Origin: JAOZPE01 sp964601275
GTDB taxonomy: Bacteria > Krumholzibacteriota > Krumholzibacteriia > JAJRXK01
NCBI GenBank assembly: GCA_964601275.1
Contig: CAZRMV010000010.1
Location: 84,666-148,665, forward strand
Direction: 5' to 3'
DNA length: 64,000 nt
Part shown: in pieces, positions 1 through 9,400 of the stretch
Position numbering within the stretch: position 1 is the stretch's first letter
Layout: the number at the start of each line of letters is the position of its first letter
Notes under the pieces: generated by a model
Told to the model about the DNA's origin: nothing
The model's input: only the letters and a program-made list of their open reading frames with translations
Databases searched by the model: none
Position numbers and translations under genes: made by a program

Positions 1-2
1 TC

Positions 3-1715
3 TCACCGAGGCGGCGGCCCGGTCAGGACCGTTCCTTCGAAATAGGGGATGAAGAGGATTTCTCCGTCGGCAAGGCGTTCGACCGGCTGCATCACCTGGT
101 AGAAGTGCTTCAGGGTCGAAAGCTCCAACAGGAATGGCGGGTTGTCGTAGAACCAGGCCAGAAAGAGACCGCCGCGAGGCCCGCGCATCTTCACCCGGCG
201 TTCGAATTCCTTCAATTCCTGGTACTGGATCGAGAGATCGTGGCTCTGGTAACCCTTCTCCCGTGGTGAGCGGGGAGCGCGGAAGCCGCAGAGATAGAAC
301 ACCGCATCGGGACGATTGGTGAGCATGCGTCCCTGGTACGTGCCCTGGCGGAGACGGGCGGCCAGTGGTGACGCTTGCCAGCGCGGCAGAGCGTAGACCG
401 CGTCGCGCGTGCGGAAGTCGTGGAGATGGACGGGAAGATGGACAAGCCCGGCGACAACGGCCACGGCCAGGCCGGAGAGGACCGCGGCGAACGCGGGACG
501 CAGCCGGCGTTGGTCTCTCCGGGAGCTCGTGACAAGGCCCAGCGCCAGCAACGCGGGAAGAACGGTAGGGGCGAGCAAGCGCTCATTGGGACGGTCCATG
601 GCGCTGCGCGAGATCGCAAGGGCGAGCAACAGGAAGAAGATTCCACAGAAGAGGAGCAGGAAGAACGCCTCGTCCGCCGCTCGGCCGTGGGGGTCTTCGA
701 CGGAAGCTGCAACATGGGGAGTTCCGGTGGACGCGTTCCCGTGGCACGGTTCGTGGGTCGAGGACCTTCGCCGGGACAGGCTCCATGCGAACAGTCCCGC
801 CCACAGAACCATGAATACACCCAACCAGGCCACGTCGGGCAGCCATCCGCTCCAGGACTCGCCCAGGAACAGTCGGGGCAGGGGCCTTCCCAGGAAGTGG
901 AGGATCTGCCCCCAGTCCAACATCGCGGGATGCCGTGGTCCGGTCGGGCCCTCTCCCAGGCGGAGATTCCGGAGCACCCACAGTGCCGAGGGGAGAGACG
1001 CAGCCACGCCGAAGAGAAGGCTCTTCAGGAGCCTCGTTCTCCCGGTTTCCCGACGACCGACCAGGAGATAGATGGCTCCGCTCGAGATGAGGGCGACCCC
1101 CACGTAACGGGTGAGCGTGGCCAAGGCCGCGGCCGTGGCGGCCAGCCAGAATGCAGAAACGCGACCGCTATGCCGAAAGGTCGACAGTCGCTCGATCGTC
1201 AGCAGGCACAACGCGCTGAAGAGCAACTCGGACCACAAGGTGCAGGCGCTCCGCAAGAGGGGGTAGGCGAAGACCGCGGCGGCGGCCAGCATCCAGACCG
1301 CAACGGTCGAGGCCTGGCGGCGGCGGAGCCAGGCCACCGAAAAGCCCAGCAGGCCCCCGTAGAGCACGCACTGGAACAGCCAGGCCACCTGGTCGGCTCT
1401 CCGTCCCAGCGCGGTGGGCAGGCTCAACAGGAAGGGAAGGAGCGGGGGCCAGGCGCTGAAGATGCTGCCGTCGTAGTCCAGCATCCTCCCTCCGTGGGCC
1501 AGGCTCTCCGCGGCCGAGAGGTAACTGACCGAGTCGGGACTGATGCCCAATCCCAGGCCCCGGGTGAAAAGGAAGACGAACAGCATGCCTCCCAAGGCCG
1601 CGGCCCATGCGGGGAGCCAGCGCAGCTGGAACCAGCTGCCGGGGCCCGGCCGGGTTCCTCCTGCGTCGCGCGAGGGCCGAGCCGCTTTCCTCGACGAGAC
1701 GGACTTGTGGCCCAC
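3..1715 (-). CDS. GT-C fold membrane glycosyltransferase (PMT/ArnT-like)
   Basis: A polytopic membrane protein of about 570 residues that probably moves sugars from a polyprenol-linked donor to an acceptor on the outer face of the inner membrane. Just after the first hydrophobic helix it has the acidic loop GISPDSVSYLSAAESLA, typical of GT-C enzymes, followed by many Leu/Ala/Trp-rich helices and a soluble C-terminal tail. The open frame runs back to 1895, but the extra 60 residues are Arg/Gly/Pro-rich. A GTG at 1715 has AGGAAGG eight bases upstream and sits just before the first helix, so I prefer it. The stop is at 3-5, so the gene is complete. It is divergent from the DUF1858 gene. The acceptor cannot be named from sequence. 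Confidence 0.75.
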   Translation of the reverse strand: MGHKSVSSRKAARPSRDAGGTRPGPGSWFQLRWLPAWAAALGGMLFVFLFTRGLGLGISPDSVSYLSAAESLAHGGRMLDYDGSIFSAWPPLLPFLLSLPTALGRRADQVAWLFQCVLYGGLLGFSVAWLRRRQASTVAVWMLAAAAVFAYPLLRSACTLWSELLFSALCLLTIERLSTFRHSGRVSAFWLAATAAALATLTRYVGVALISSGAIYLLVGRRETGRTRLLKSLLFGVAASLPSALWVLRNLRLGEGPTGPRHPAMLDWGQILHFLGRPLPRLFLGESWSGWLPDVAWLGVFMVLWAGLFAWSLSRRRSSTHEPCHGNASTGTPHVAASVEDPHGRAADEAFFLLLFCGIFFLLLALAISRSAMDRPNERLLAPTVLPALLALGLVTSSRRDQRRLRPAFAAVLSGLAVAVVAGLVHLPVHLHDFRTRDAVYALPRWQASPLAARLRQGTYQGRMLTNRPDAVFYLCGFRAPRSPREKGYQSHDLSIQYQELKEFERRVKMRGPRGGLFLAWFYDNPPFLLELSTLKHFYQVMQPVERLADGEILFIPYFEGTVLTGPPPR

Positions 1716-1864
1716 CGGGGTCACCTTCCTGGAGAGCAAGGGAGGAGTCGGACCGGCGCGACCGGCCCCAAGCAGGGTACGCCGCCGCTCGCGTCCCACC
1801 GCGGCGGCATTTCCACGATCATCATACCCGACCGGGGGCGTGGTTCCACGGATTTGATGGAGAG

Positions 1865-1892
1865 TTCTTGCGGCAAGGAACCCTCGTATACT
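1865..1892 (+). promoter_or_regulatory. Possible promoter for the DUF1858-amidohydrolase pair
   Basis: A good -10 hexamer TATACT lies at 1887-1892, sixteen bases after a weak TTCTTG at 1865-1870. A transcript would start near 1899 and the strong ribosome site AAGGAGGT follows at 1909-1916. The -35 match is poor, so this rests mainly on position and the -10. Confidence 0.35.
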
Positions 1893-1922
1893 CATTGGAG
1901 GGAAATCGAAGGAGGTCCAAGC

Positions 1923-2219
1923 ATGGAGATCACCGGCGACATCCAGATCGAGGACCTGGTGAACCAGTGTCCACCCTCGGTCGCGTTGCTGCGGAAGTTC
2001 GGTATCCGTTGCATCCAGTGCGGCGAGCCTCTCTGGGGCACGCTGGCCACGGCGGCCGAGGAGAAGGGCATCACCGATCTCACCCCGATCCTGCAGGCCC
2101 TGAGGAAGGAATGTGACCGGGCCGGAGCGGGGGATGGGGAGGAGGAGAACCCGAAGATGGATCCGGCAGCTCCCGGATCGTTGACGCCCAAGACCGATGA
2201 CGAGGCCCCGTCATCGTGA
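1923..2219 (+). CDS. DUF1858 domain protein
   Basis: A 98-residue protein. The first 65 residues match the DUF1858 pattern: a short helical start (GDIQIEDLVNQCPPSVALL), then a conserved Cys-x2-Cys (GIRCIQCGEPLWGTL) and a helix of the LATAAEEKG type. The domain is often found alone or fused to redox and hybrid-cluster proteins; its function is unsettled and the paired cysteines may bind metal or be redox active. The C-terminal 30 residues are acidic, Pro-rich and probably disordered. AAGGAGGT six bases before the ATG fixes the start. The stop overlaps the GTG of the next gene (GTGA), so the two are probably translationally coupled. Confidence 0.8.
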   Translation: MEITGDIQIEDLVNQCPPSVALLRKFGIRCIQCGEPLWGTLATAAEEKGITDLTPILQALRKECDRAGAGDGEEENPKMDPAAPGSLTPKTDDEAPSS

Positions 2220-3034
2220 AGATCGCGCTGGTGCAGCAGTTCGCCTCGGACGACCCCGCCGCCAACCGTCAGAAGGGCCTGGAGGCAGCGCGCCGGGCCG
2301 CGGGCAGGGGCGCGGCGGTCATCGGCTTCGCCGAACTCGCCTTCGATCGTTTCCATCCCCAGAAGCCAGCTTCGACAGACCCCCGCCAACTCGCCGAAAC
2401 CATTCCCGGTCCCACCACCGAGGCCTTCTCCGCTCTTGCCCGGGAACTGGGAGTCGTCATCGTCCTGAATCTCTACGAACGCGATGGAGACCATGCCTAT
2501 GACAGCTCACCGGTCCTCGATGCGGATGGGCGCATCCTGGGGGTGACTCGCATGGTGCACATCACCGACTACGCGTGCTTCCACGAGCAGGACTACTACA
2601 CTCCCGGAGACCGCGGCGCGCCCGTCTACGAGACCCGCCACGGCCGTATCGGCGTCGCAATCTGCTACGATCGCCATTACCCCGAGTACATGCGCGCCTT
2701 GGCGCTTCACGGCGCCGAGCTGGTCATGGTTCCCCAGGCGGGCGCGGTGGGGGAGTGGCCCGAGGGACTCTACGAGGCGGAGATGCGGGTGGCGGCGTTC
2801 CAGAACGGGTACTTCACCGCCCTCTGCAACCGGGTGGGAAGAGAAGAGTGTCTCACCTTCGCCGGAGAATCGTTCGTGTGCGACCCGGCGGGTCGGGTGG
2901 TGGCCCGGGCGGGCTCGGGAACCGACGAGATCCTCGTCTGCGAGATCGACCTGGCCGAATCGGAGAACTCCCACGCCCGCCGGCTCTTCCTCCGCGATCG
3001 TCGCCCCCGGCTCTATGGAGAATGGTTGGACTGA
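2216..3034 (+). CDS. Carbon-nitrogen hydrolase (nitrilase superfamily), catalytic Lys replaced
   Basis: A 272-residue nitrilase-superfamily protein related to N-carbamoylputrescine amidases. The catalytic Glu (GFAEL, Glu40) and nucleophile (AICYDRHYPE, Cys150) are present, as are the surrounding family blocks DYYTPGD and ALHGAELVMVPQA. The family's catalytic Lys should lie 37 residues before the Cys, in a YRKMHI-like block. Here that block reads TRMVHI, so the position is Met113. The protein may be catalytically altered, or belong to a subgroup using another residue. GTG start, overlapping the stop of the DUF1858 gene. No signal peptide, so cytoplasmic. The substrate is unknown. Confidence 0.85.
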   Translation: MKIALVQQFASDDPAANRQKGLEAARRAAGRGAAVIGFAELAFDRFHPQKPASTDPRQLAETIPGPTTEAFSALARELGVVIVLNLYERDGDHAYDSSPVLDADGRILGVTRMVHITDYACFHEQDYYTPGDRGAPVYETRHGRIGVAICYDRHYPEYMRALALHGAELVMVPQAGAVGEWPEGLYEAEMRVAAFQNGYFTALCNRVGREECLTFAGESFVCDPAGRVVARAGSGTDEILVCEIDLAESENSHARRLFLRDRRPRLYGEWLD

Positions 3035-3084
3035 TCCCCCTGGGGTCTTGTTCTACCGGAGCCCCATCCCGGCCGTTGACGTTC

Positions 3085-4191
3085 TCAATCTCCACCCTTT
3101 CCGCCCGCGTGGCAACTGATGCAGGGCTGGTTGTAACCGTGCTTCTGGGCGCGGTCCCAGTGGCACTTCACGCAAAGAGCTCGCTGGCTGGGGGTGGGAT
3201 AGGGGTTGGGAATGGGATAGGACCCCGAGACCGCCCCGTCGTCCTGCAGGTAGATGACATTGGGATCCCAGCGGAGGGCGTGGGGAGCGCTCGTGGCATG
3301 AGCGCGGTGACAGGTCATGCAGGTGAGCTGGCTGGTGGCAGAGGCTCCCTCCGTCGAGGAAGTGGTTCGGTTGATGTCCTCCAAGGGAAGTTCGGGAATG
3401 TACGCGGTGGCGTAGGCCCCTCCGGTGGGGTCGTCCTCACCGTTGAAGAGATTGTAGTTGTCTCGCTGCTTGTTGCCCAGTGTCTTGCTGTCTGGATGGT
3501 CGAACGGTTGGGATTTGCTCTTGTGATAGGAGCCATGGCAGTTTCCACACCAGAGCGACCAGCCTTCCTGGTAGGCGGTATGATGGACCACGCTCTCTCC
3601 CGCCCCGTCGAGCGCGATGCCTTGAGCCAGCGGTGCGTTCGTGGTGAAGATGAAACCATCCGGAGTTTCCTGTCCTTGTCCGTAGAGCATGCGGTAGTTG
3701 GTGTTGCCGTGGGGGTCATGACAGGAAGGGCAACCGAGTTCGCTGGAGGGGTAGGTTCCTCCCGGGGCGACATTGTTGTCGGGATCGGCGAACAAGCCGT
3801 AGCCCGGAGCCACGATGCTGTGTCCGGCATGGGCGCCGGAGACGGGGCCCCCTCCGCCCATACCGCCGCTTCCGTCGAAGATGTCGTCTTCCAACAGGAA
3901 GGTGAAGTTGCCGGCGCCTCGTTCCCGAGGTGGATTCAGGGGATCATTGCCCAACACCGCCCCCGAGCTGGTGGCGTGGCAGCTCAGGCAGACCTCGCTG
4001 CCATTGGCGCCGCGTAGGAGCGCCTCTCCCGTCGGCCCGAAGGCCGGCACCATGCCGTCCTCGCTTTCGTGCATGATGTGGCAGCCGTTGCAGTGGGCCA
4101 CTCCGCCTTCATGGAAGGCCGACGCGGCGGGGACAACGAGGAGGTTTCCCAGGAAGAAGAGCGGGATCACCCGGGCCAGTTGCTTGAACAT
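3085..4191 (-). CDS. Secreted seven-haem c-type cytochrome
   Basis: A 368-residue exported protein with an N-terminal signal peptide (helix RVIPLFFLGNLLVV, then a PAASA-F cleavage site) and seven CXXCH haem-binding motifs: CNGCH, CLSCH, CPSCH, CGNCH, CMTCH, CVKCH and CISCH. It resembles the doubled-CXXCH cytochromes that carry electrons in the periplasm or at the outer membrane. No catalytic domain is recognisable, so an electron-transfer role is inferred. I chose the ATG at 4191 because the signal peptide starts there; an upstream in-frame ATG at 4245 would add 18 polar residues. It is convergent with the amidohydrolase gene. No cytochrome maturation genes are in the window. Confidence 0.85.
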   Translation of the reverse strand: MFKQLARVIPLFFLGNLLVVPAASAFHEGGVAHCNGCHIMHESEDGMVPAFGPTGEALLRGANGSEVCLSCHATSSGAVLGNDPLNPPRERGAGNFTFLLEDDIFDGSGGMGGGGPVSGAHAGHSIVAPGYGLFADPDNNVAPGGTYPSSELGCPSCHDPHGNTNYRMLYGQGQETPDGFIFTTNAPLAQGIALDGAGESVVHHTAYQEGWSLWCGNCHGSYHKSKSQPFDHPDSKTLGNKQRDNYNLFNGEDDPTGGAYATAYIPELPLEDINRTTSSTEGASATSQLTCMTCHRAHATSAPHALRWDPNVIYLQDDGAVSGSYPIPNPYPTPSQRALCVKCHWDRAQKHGYNQPCISCHAGGKGGD

Positions 4192-4430
4192 GGTGGTTCC
4201 AGTGGTCGAAGGTGAAGGTCCGTTCGTGACCTGAACTCGGCGCAATGCCGGAGCGTTCTTACCAGGGCTCGAGAGCCTGGATCAAGAATAGAGGACCCCG
4301 CGCACCGGTTCAAGTGGACTCGGCGAGAAGGTCGCGATTTGTTCCGCGGCATTCGGGGGTGTCGGAGGGTCGGATCGTGGATAATATGGCAGTGGAATGG
4401 AGGGTGTTCCCGTTCGATGGAGGGCCGGTC

Positions 4431-4844
4431 ATGCGCGATACCATCCCGATCTCGACCTCGACGCGTGAAGAATTGGTCGATATCACCGAGGCGGTCCAGG
4501 ACATCGTCGCCAAGAGCGGCGTTCTCGACGGGCTGGTGAATGTCTACGCCCACGGATCCACCGGGGCGGTGATGATCCAGGAGAACTGGGACGACTCGGT
4601 GCAGACCGACGTGGTGAATCTGTTGAAGAAGATGATTCCCCGAGGGGTGTGGTTGCATGATGCACAGGATGGCAACGGCGACGCGCATCTGAAAGCGGGT
4701 CTGGTCGGCCCATCCGAGACGATTCCGTTGATCGGAGGCCGGCTGGGACTGTCGCGGTGGCAGAACATCTTCTTCTGCGAATTCGACGGACCCCGACCAC
4801 GCCGGGAGATCGTGGTGACGGTGATCCGCGACCCGGCTGGATGA
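4431..4844 (+). CDS. yjbQ: YjbQ family protein (UPF0047)
   Basis: A 137-residue protein covering the whole YjbQ/UPF0047 fold. Family blocks visible are NVYAHGSTGAVMIQEN, GDAHLKAGLVGPSETIPL and the closing WQNIFFCEFDGPR. The family has been reported to show weak thiamine-phosphate-synthase activity; its physiological role is open. The ATG at 4431 has GGAGGG seven bases upstream and gives the family's usual length. An in-frame ATG at 4386 is possible but its ribosome site is about 17 bases away. The gene stands alone between oppositely oriented neighbours. Confidence 0.85.
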   Translation: MRDTIPISTSTREELVDITEAVQDIVAKSGVLDGLVNVYAHGSTGAVMIQENWDDSVQTDVVNLLKKMIPRGVWLHDAQDGNGDAHLKAGLVGPSETIPLIGGRLGLSRWQNIFFCEFDGPRPRREIVVTVIRDPAG

Positions 4845-4904
4845 TCGGTCCGGAGACCCTCGTTGGGGTGCAACCCGGCGGGAGGACCCCGCGGGCGGAA
4901 CACC

Positions 4905-5651
4905 CTAGGGGCGACTTCCGCGATGCTTCCGGTTCCGGCGGGTCTTCGCCCACAGCAGGTAACCTGAGAGGACCACCAGCAACCCGAAGGCCGACAGCGC
5001 GCGTAGCAGGGGGTTGTTGATATCGTCCCGCCCGCGGTAGTCCATGGTGTGCAGCATCCAGAGGAAATCGAAGATCCGCCAACTCCGAGTCCGCAGGGTG
5101 ACCACCTGTCCCTCCCGGGCGGCGACGTAGACGTGGGCTCTCGACCCGTGGTCGAAGGAGATCTGCCAGGCCGGAAGGGGACCGTCGCGGTATTCGTGCC
5201 CGGGGCCCACGTCGGACTCTTCGAGACGACGCACCCGGGCGACCTTCGCCTCGGGCTTGAAGGCGGCGCGGGCGAGGGCGATGGCTTCCTCCCGGTCCAG
5301 TTCGCCCCGGATGCTTCCGGTGGACACGTCGGCAAGGAGGGTTTGCCGGGTCTGCTCGTCGTCGATCCAGCGGAGACGGTAGTAGACCCGGTCCAGGATC
5401 TCGACCGCCTCGATCGACCTCAACTGGCGCGGTCTGATCAGTCCCCCGCCTGCGAAGTCGATGGCGTCGGGGGAGACCCACCCGGGCTGGAAAGGGATCG
5501 GCTCCGGCTCATTGCGCAGGTGATCTCCATGGATCTCGTCCAGGTCGGTCCAGGCGAAGTAGATGCCACTGGCGGTCCACAGGAGGAGCTGGAGGCCGAT
5601 GACCACGGCGACCAGGCGGTGGAAGCGGCGGAAACGGAAGACGGGGATCAA
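4905..5651 (-). CDS. PepSY-associated transmembrane domain protein
   Basis: A 248-residue protein with one helix near each end. The N-terminal helix (LVAVVIGLQLLLWTASGIYFAW) is followed by a large periplasmic region with PepSY-like segments (DREEAIALARAAF, then LPAWQISFD and HVYVAAREGQVV). The C-terminal helix (LLRALSAFGLLVVLSGYLLW) follows the block FLWMLHTMDYRGRDDINNP, a hallmark of PepSY-associated TM proteins. The family is linked to iron uptake, flavin reductases and peptidase regulation; no partner is visible here. The chosen TTG at 5651 has GGAGGT seven bases upstream. Upstream in-frame codons to 5717 encode a Pro/Arg-rich stretch that is probably untranslated. Confidence 0.75.
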   Translation of the reverse strand: MIPVFRFRRFHRLVAVVIGLQLLLWTASGIYFAWTDLDEIHGDHLRNEPEPIPFQPGWVSPDAIDFAGGGLIRPRQLRSIEAVEILDRVYYRLRWIDDEQTRQTLLADVSTGSIRGELDREEAIALARAAFKPEAKVARVRRLEESDVGPGHEYRDGPLPAWQISFDHGSRAHVYVAAREGQVVTLRTRSWRIFDFLWMLHTMDYRGRDDINNPLLRALSAFGLLVVLSGYLLWAKTRRNRKHRGSRP

Positions 5652-5820
5652 GTGTCCAACCTCCGTGGGGAACGGTCGCCCGTACCGGGGATCGCGTCGC
5701 GGGCCGGCAGGGTCCAAGGTGGTCGAGATCTAGCAGAAATCGAGCGTGCCCACCAGGGGCGAAGAACTCGAGCGGGAAAGGGAAGAAAACGGGGGAACCG
5801 CGGCGATCGGTGGGCGGGGC

Positions 5821-6195
5821 CTAGGTGGGCATCGGGGCGATTGCCGGGGACTTTCCCGGCGCGTCGTCTTCGACCTCAGCTCGTGTCGCTGCCGTCTCGC
5901 ACCGGAGGATGTGTCTGCCGATCTCGACGACCGTCCCGTCACTGAGAGGTGCTTCTTGGCAGGAAACGCCATCGACCCGCAACCCATTGCGACTCTCCAG
6001 GTCGCGAATCACCGGTCCGTCGGGCCCCATCTCGATCCGGGCGTGATGGCGGGAGATGGTCAGGTTCTCGAGGACGATCTCGTTGTCGGTCGCGCGGCCG
6101 ATTTCCAGGGGGCGTTCGTCGAGGGTCCAGCGGCCGAGTTCTCGATCGTTCAGATGCAGCCGGATGATGTAGGATGGTTGCGTGCTGCTTCTCAT
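5821..6195 (-). CDS. FHA domain protein
   Basis: A 124-residue protein that is little more than a forkhead-associated domain, a phosphothreonine-binding module. The signature is complete: LEIGRATDNEIVL, the SRHHARIE block, then RDLESRNGLRVDG, supplying the Gly-Arg, Ser-x-x-His and Asn residues that contact the phosphopeptide. The last 20 residues are acidic and Pro-rich. The ATG at 6195 has GGGAGGGG seven bases before it. No Ser/Thr kinase or phosphatase gene is present in the window, so its partner must be elsewhere. It is divergent from the tRNA-Arg gene. Confidence 0.85.
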   Translation of the reverse strand: MRSSTQPSYIIRLHLNDRELGRWTLDERPLEIGRATDNEIVLENLTISRHHARIEMGPDGPVIRDLESRNGLRVDGVSCQEAPLSDGTVVEIGRHILRCETAATRAEVEDDAPGKSPAIAPMPT

Positions 6196-6340
6196 GGCTT
6201 CCCCTCCCGAAATGTCTTCGGGCTTCCCGATTGGAGATTGCAAGAAGCAAGCCACGCGTGTATATCACGGGCGGCTGCAAGGTGGCGGTCAGGCCGCCCT
6301 GGCACCATACTCTCACGGGTATCGGGCCCCGGGAAATCGC

Positions 6341-6417
6341 GCGCCCGTAGCTCAGCCGGATAGAGCATCGGACTTCTAATCCGACGGTCGCAGGTTCGAA
6401 TCCTGCCGGGCGCGCCA
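6341..6417 (+). tRNA. tRNA-Arg (anticodon TCT)
   Basis: A full cloverleaf of 77 bases. The 7-bp acceptor stem GCGCCCG/CGGGCGC is perfect, the anticodon stem is TCGGA/TCCGA around the loop CTTCTAA (anticodon TCT), the T arm is GCAGG-TTCGAAT-CCTGC, and CCA is encoded at 6415-6417. It reads AGA codons. Confidence 0.97.
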
Positions 6418-6468
6418 CACAACCCGGACCGTCAGGACCAGCCATTGGTGGATCGCGGAGGACACCCT

Positions 6469-9400
6469 TCACTTGAGCAAGGTCAAGCGCTGACTCTGCT
6501 CGATCCCCGGCGCGGACAGGCGCACCAGGTAGATGCCGGACGCGACCGCCCGCCCACGGTCGTCCCGTCCGTTCCAGTTTCGCTGATACCTCCCGGATTC
6601 CATCTCCACTCCAGCAATCAATGTCTTCACCCGGCGTCCCCGGAGATCGTAGATCGCCAGATCCACCTGCCCCGGTATCCGCAGGTCGAAGCGGAGGACG
6701 GTGTGTGGATTGAAGGGGTTGGGGTAGGGAGGGTGCAACCGGCTCTGGGCGGGACGGTGGCTGCGGGTGAGACCCACGGTGAACACGTCCGGGGCGGTCA
6801 CCCCGTCCCCGAGTGTCACGTCGTAGAGGTAACCGATTTCCTCCACCTCGAGGGTCGCCGTCTCGGGGGTCGACTGGTTCAGGATGGTGAGGCTGAAGGA
6901 TGGGGCCGCCGCACCCGAGGACGGAGGGATGTCCAAGGCCTGGTCGGTGGCCAGGTTGGCCGTCCAGGTGGAGCCGGTCGGATCGGTGGCGGTGACCAAC
7001 AACGACACGGTCATGCTGTCCCGGTTGACGATGTGGAAGCCGTAGTGCTGCTGGTAGGGTTGGATCCCTACGGTTCGCGAGGCGCCCGGCGGAATCACGA
7101 ATTCGCTGATCCGGGTGACGATTTGTCCGACGGAGGCGGTTGGATTCTGGTAGTTGCGCCGCAACAGATCGATCTGGATGGTGAGGTCGCTCGTCTCTTC
7201 CTCGGCGGTACCGGTGATCACCATGCCCACCGGGGGATCGCCGCTGTAACTCGATGCGTCGGTCAGGGTGCCCCATGGAGTTTGCGGTGGATCCGGATTG
7301 GGAAGCACCAGGTCATTCACGGCATCGCATTCGTTGGCCGCGGCGGCGAGCAAGGCGGCCCCGGTGCAGGTATTGCAGACCCGTTTCACTCCTTCCAACG
7401 GTTCGTCTCCACGCCAGAAACCGAAGGCGCTGGCCGCGGTGTAGCCCGAGCTCGGTAGCGGCGCCTTGCAATTGAAGACTCCGGTGGCAAGCGCCCCGGG
7501 GGTGTCGCCGCCCTTGTTGCCGTTCGCGCTGGAGAGGTTCTTCCGGACGTTGTCCACGAAGCCGTTGTAGAAGACGGTCTGGATGGGATCGGGGGAGAGG
7601 ATGAATCCTCCCCATTGGCCGGCGGGGAGGTTGCGTTGGACCATCCAGGGCGAGGTGCTCACGATCTCGCGCACGCAGGAGTTCTGGATGTTGTTCCACA
7701 CAAACAGGGCGAAGTCGTAGGCGGTGACATAGTGATCGCCCGCGTCGATGCCCGCCGCGTTGGTGAAGCTGGTGCTGGAACTCATCCCGAGCTGGGCGGC
7801 CCGGTTCTCCATGGTCTGGGCGAAGGAAGGCGAGGTGCCCTCCCAGCCATTCCACTGGTTGCCCTCTCCGCTCATGATGGCGCCCAACATCATGGCCGCG
7901 TCATTGCCCGAGACGGTCATCATCACCTTCAGGAGATCGCGGAAGGTCATGCTCTCCCCGGTGTACAGGGGCACCTGGGATCCTCCCACCTGGGTGGCGA
8001 CCCACTGGGGAACGAAAAAGACCTGGTCGGGATCCTGTCCATTGGCGATGGCCTCGCAGGCGAGAAGCAGGGTCATCGTCTTGGTCGTGCTTGCCGGTCG
8101 AAGGCGCTGCCAGGCGCGCTTCGCATAGACCAGGTCACCCTCGCAATCGAGAGCAGCCGACGAACGGTGGGGCCGACCCACGGGTTGACGCCAGGGAGCG
8201 TAGATGTAGACCTGCCCGGCCCCATAGGCGGTGGTAGCTGAACCGTCGTAGTACTCGTAGTCGGCGTCGGGGGCGCCGACGCACAGTGCACTGGATCCAT
8301 TGCCGTCGAAATCGCCCATCGCCAATGACCAGCCCAGGTGGTCGTTGGCGTTGACATGGTCGTTGAAGTCGATACTGGTCAGGAGGGCAGTCGAGCTGAA
8401 TCCGTTCTGTCCTCCCATCAACAAGCCGACACTGCCCGTGCTCGATTCCACGCCGAGGTAGGCGCTCTCCTGGACGTTGTTGTCCGGACCCCCGAAGGCA
8501 AGGTCATCGTAGCCGTCGCCGTCGTGATCGCCCGAGGCGATGGACCAGCCGAAGTGGTCGTTGGCTTCACGATTGGAGATGCTGCTGGAGGGTTCACGGA
8601 AAAGACTCCATCCGGGCTGGGGAGCGCGAGTGGAGTCGGCATAGCTGATCGAGACAACGCCCCCGGCCGCGTAGTACATTCCGTAATCCAGGTAGGGAAG
8701 GCCCGCCGCGAAGGACATCCCCGAACCGCGGTCGGTGAAATGGCCCACGGTCAAGGCCCACCCGAGACGTGCTCCCTGCGCGGGAATGAGGCCTTGATTC
8801 AATGGATGGGTGTGATCGACCTGCCAGGCATCGATCGTGGTGAGCCCTCCCGGGCTGCCGTACACCACGTAGACCCTTCCCGCCTCGGTGACCGCGCCCA
8901 CGTCGGTCATCGGCGCGCCGATGACGACATCGTCATAGCCATCGAGATCGAGATCGCCGCTGCCGATGGAATAGCCGAACCATCCGCCGGCCGCCGCGCT
9001 GTAGCCGAAGCTGGCCGGAGTGATCACCTGCCGGCCCGCCGGGTCGAGGCCGCCGCTGCTGCCCGGAATCATGACGACCATCCCGGTGTTGCCGTCTTCT
9101 CCAATGGCACCGACCAACAGGTCGTCGTAACCGTCGCCATTGATGTCACCTGTGGCCCGCGACCAGCCGAAGAGGTCGTTGGCTTCATCCAGCAGGGAGA
9201 GGCCGGACTGGTAGAAGAGCGCCGATGGAGCGTTCTGGACCCCCTGGGTCCAGCCATCGTAGATCCAGACGCCGCCCGTGTTTGTCGTTCCGAGGTAGTC
9301 TTCGGACGGCGCCCCGATCGCCAGATCGTCGAGACCATCCCCGTTGAAATCGCCGGCGGCGAGCGCGTTGCCATAGCGAACCGAGGGGTCGAGGGGTTCT

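Noticed and set aside
375..2219. Long open frame antisense to the first glycosyltransferase, running into the DUF1858 gene
   Set aside because: The upstream part is Gln/Gly/Arg-rich with no domain, and is the mirror of a gene with strong membrane-protein character. The real gene begins at 1923 with a ribosome site.
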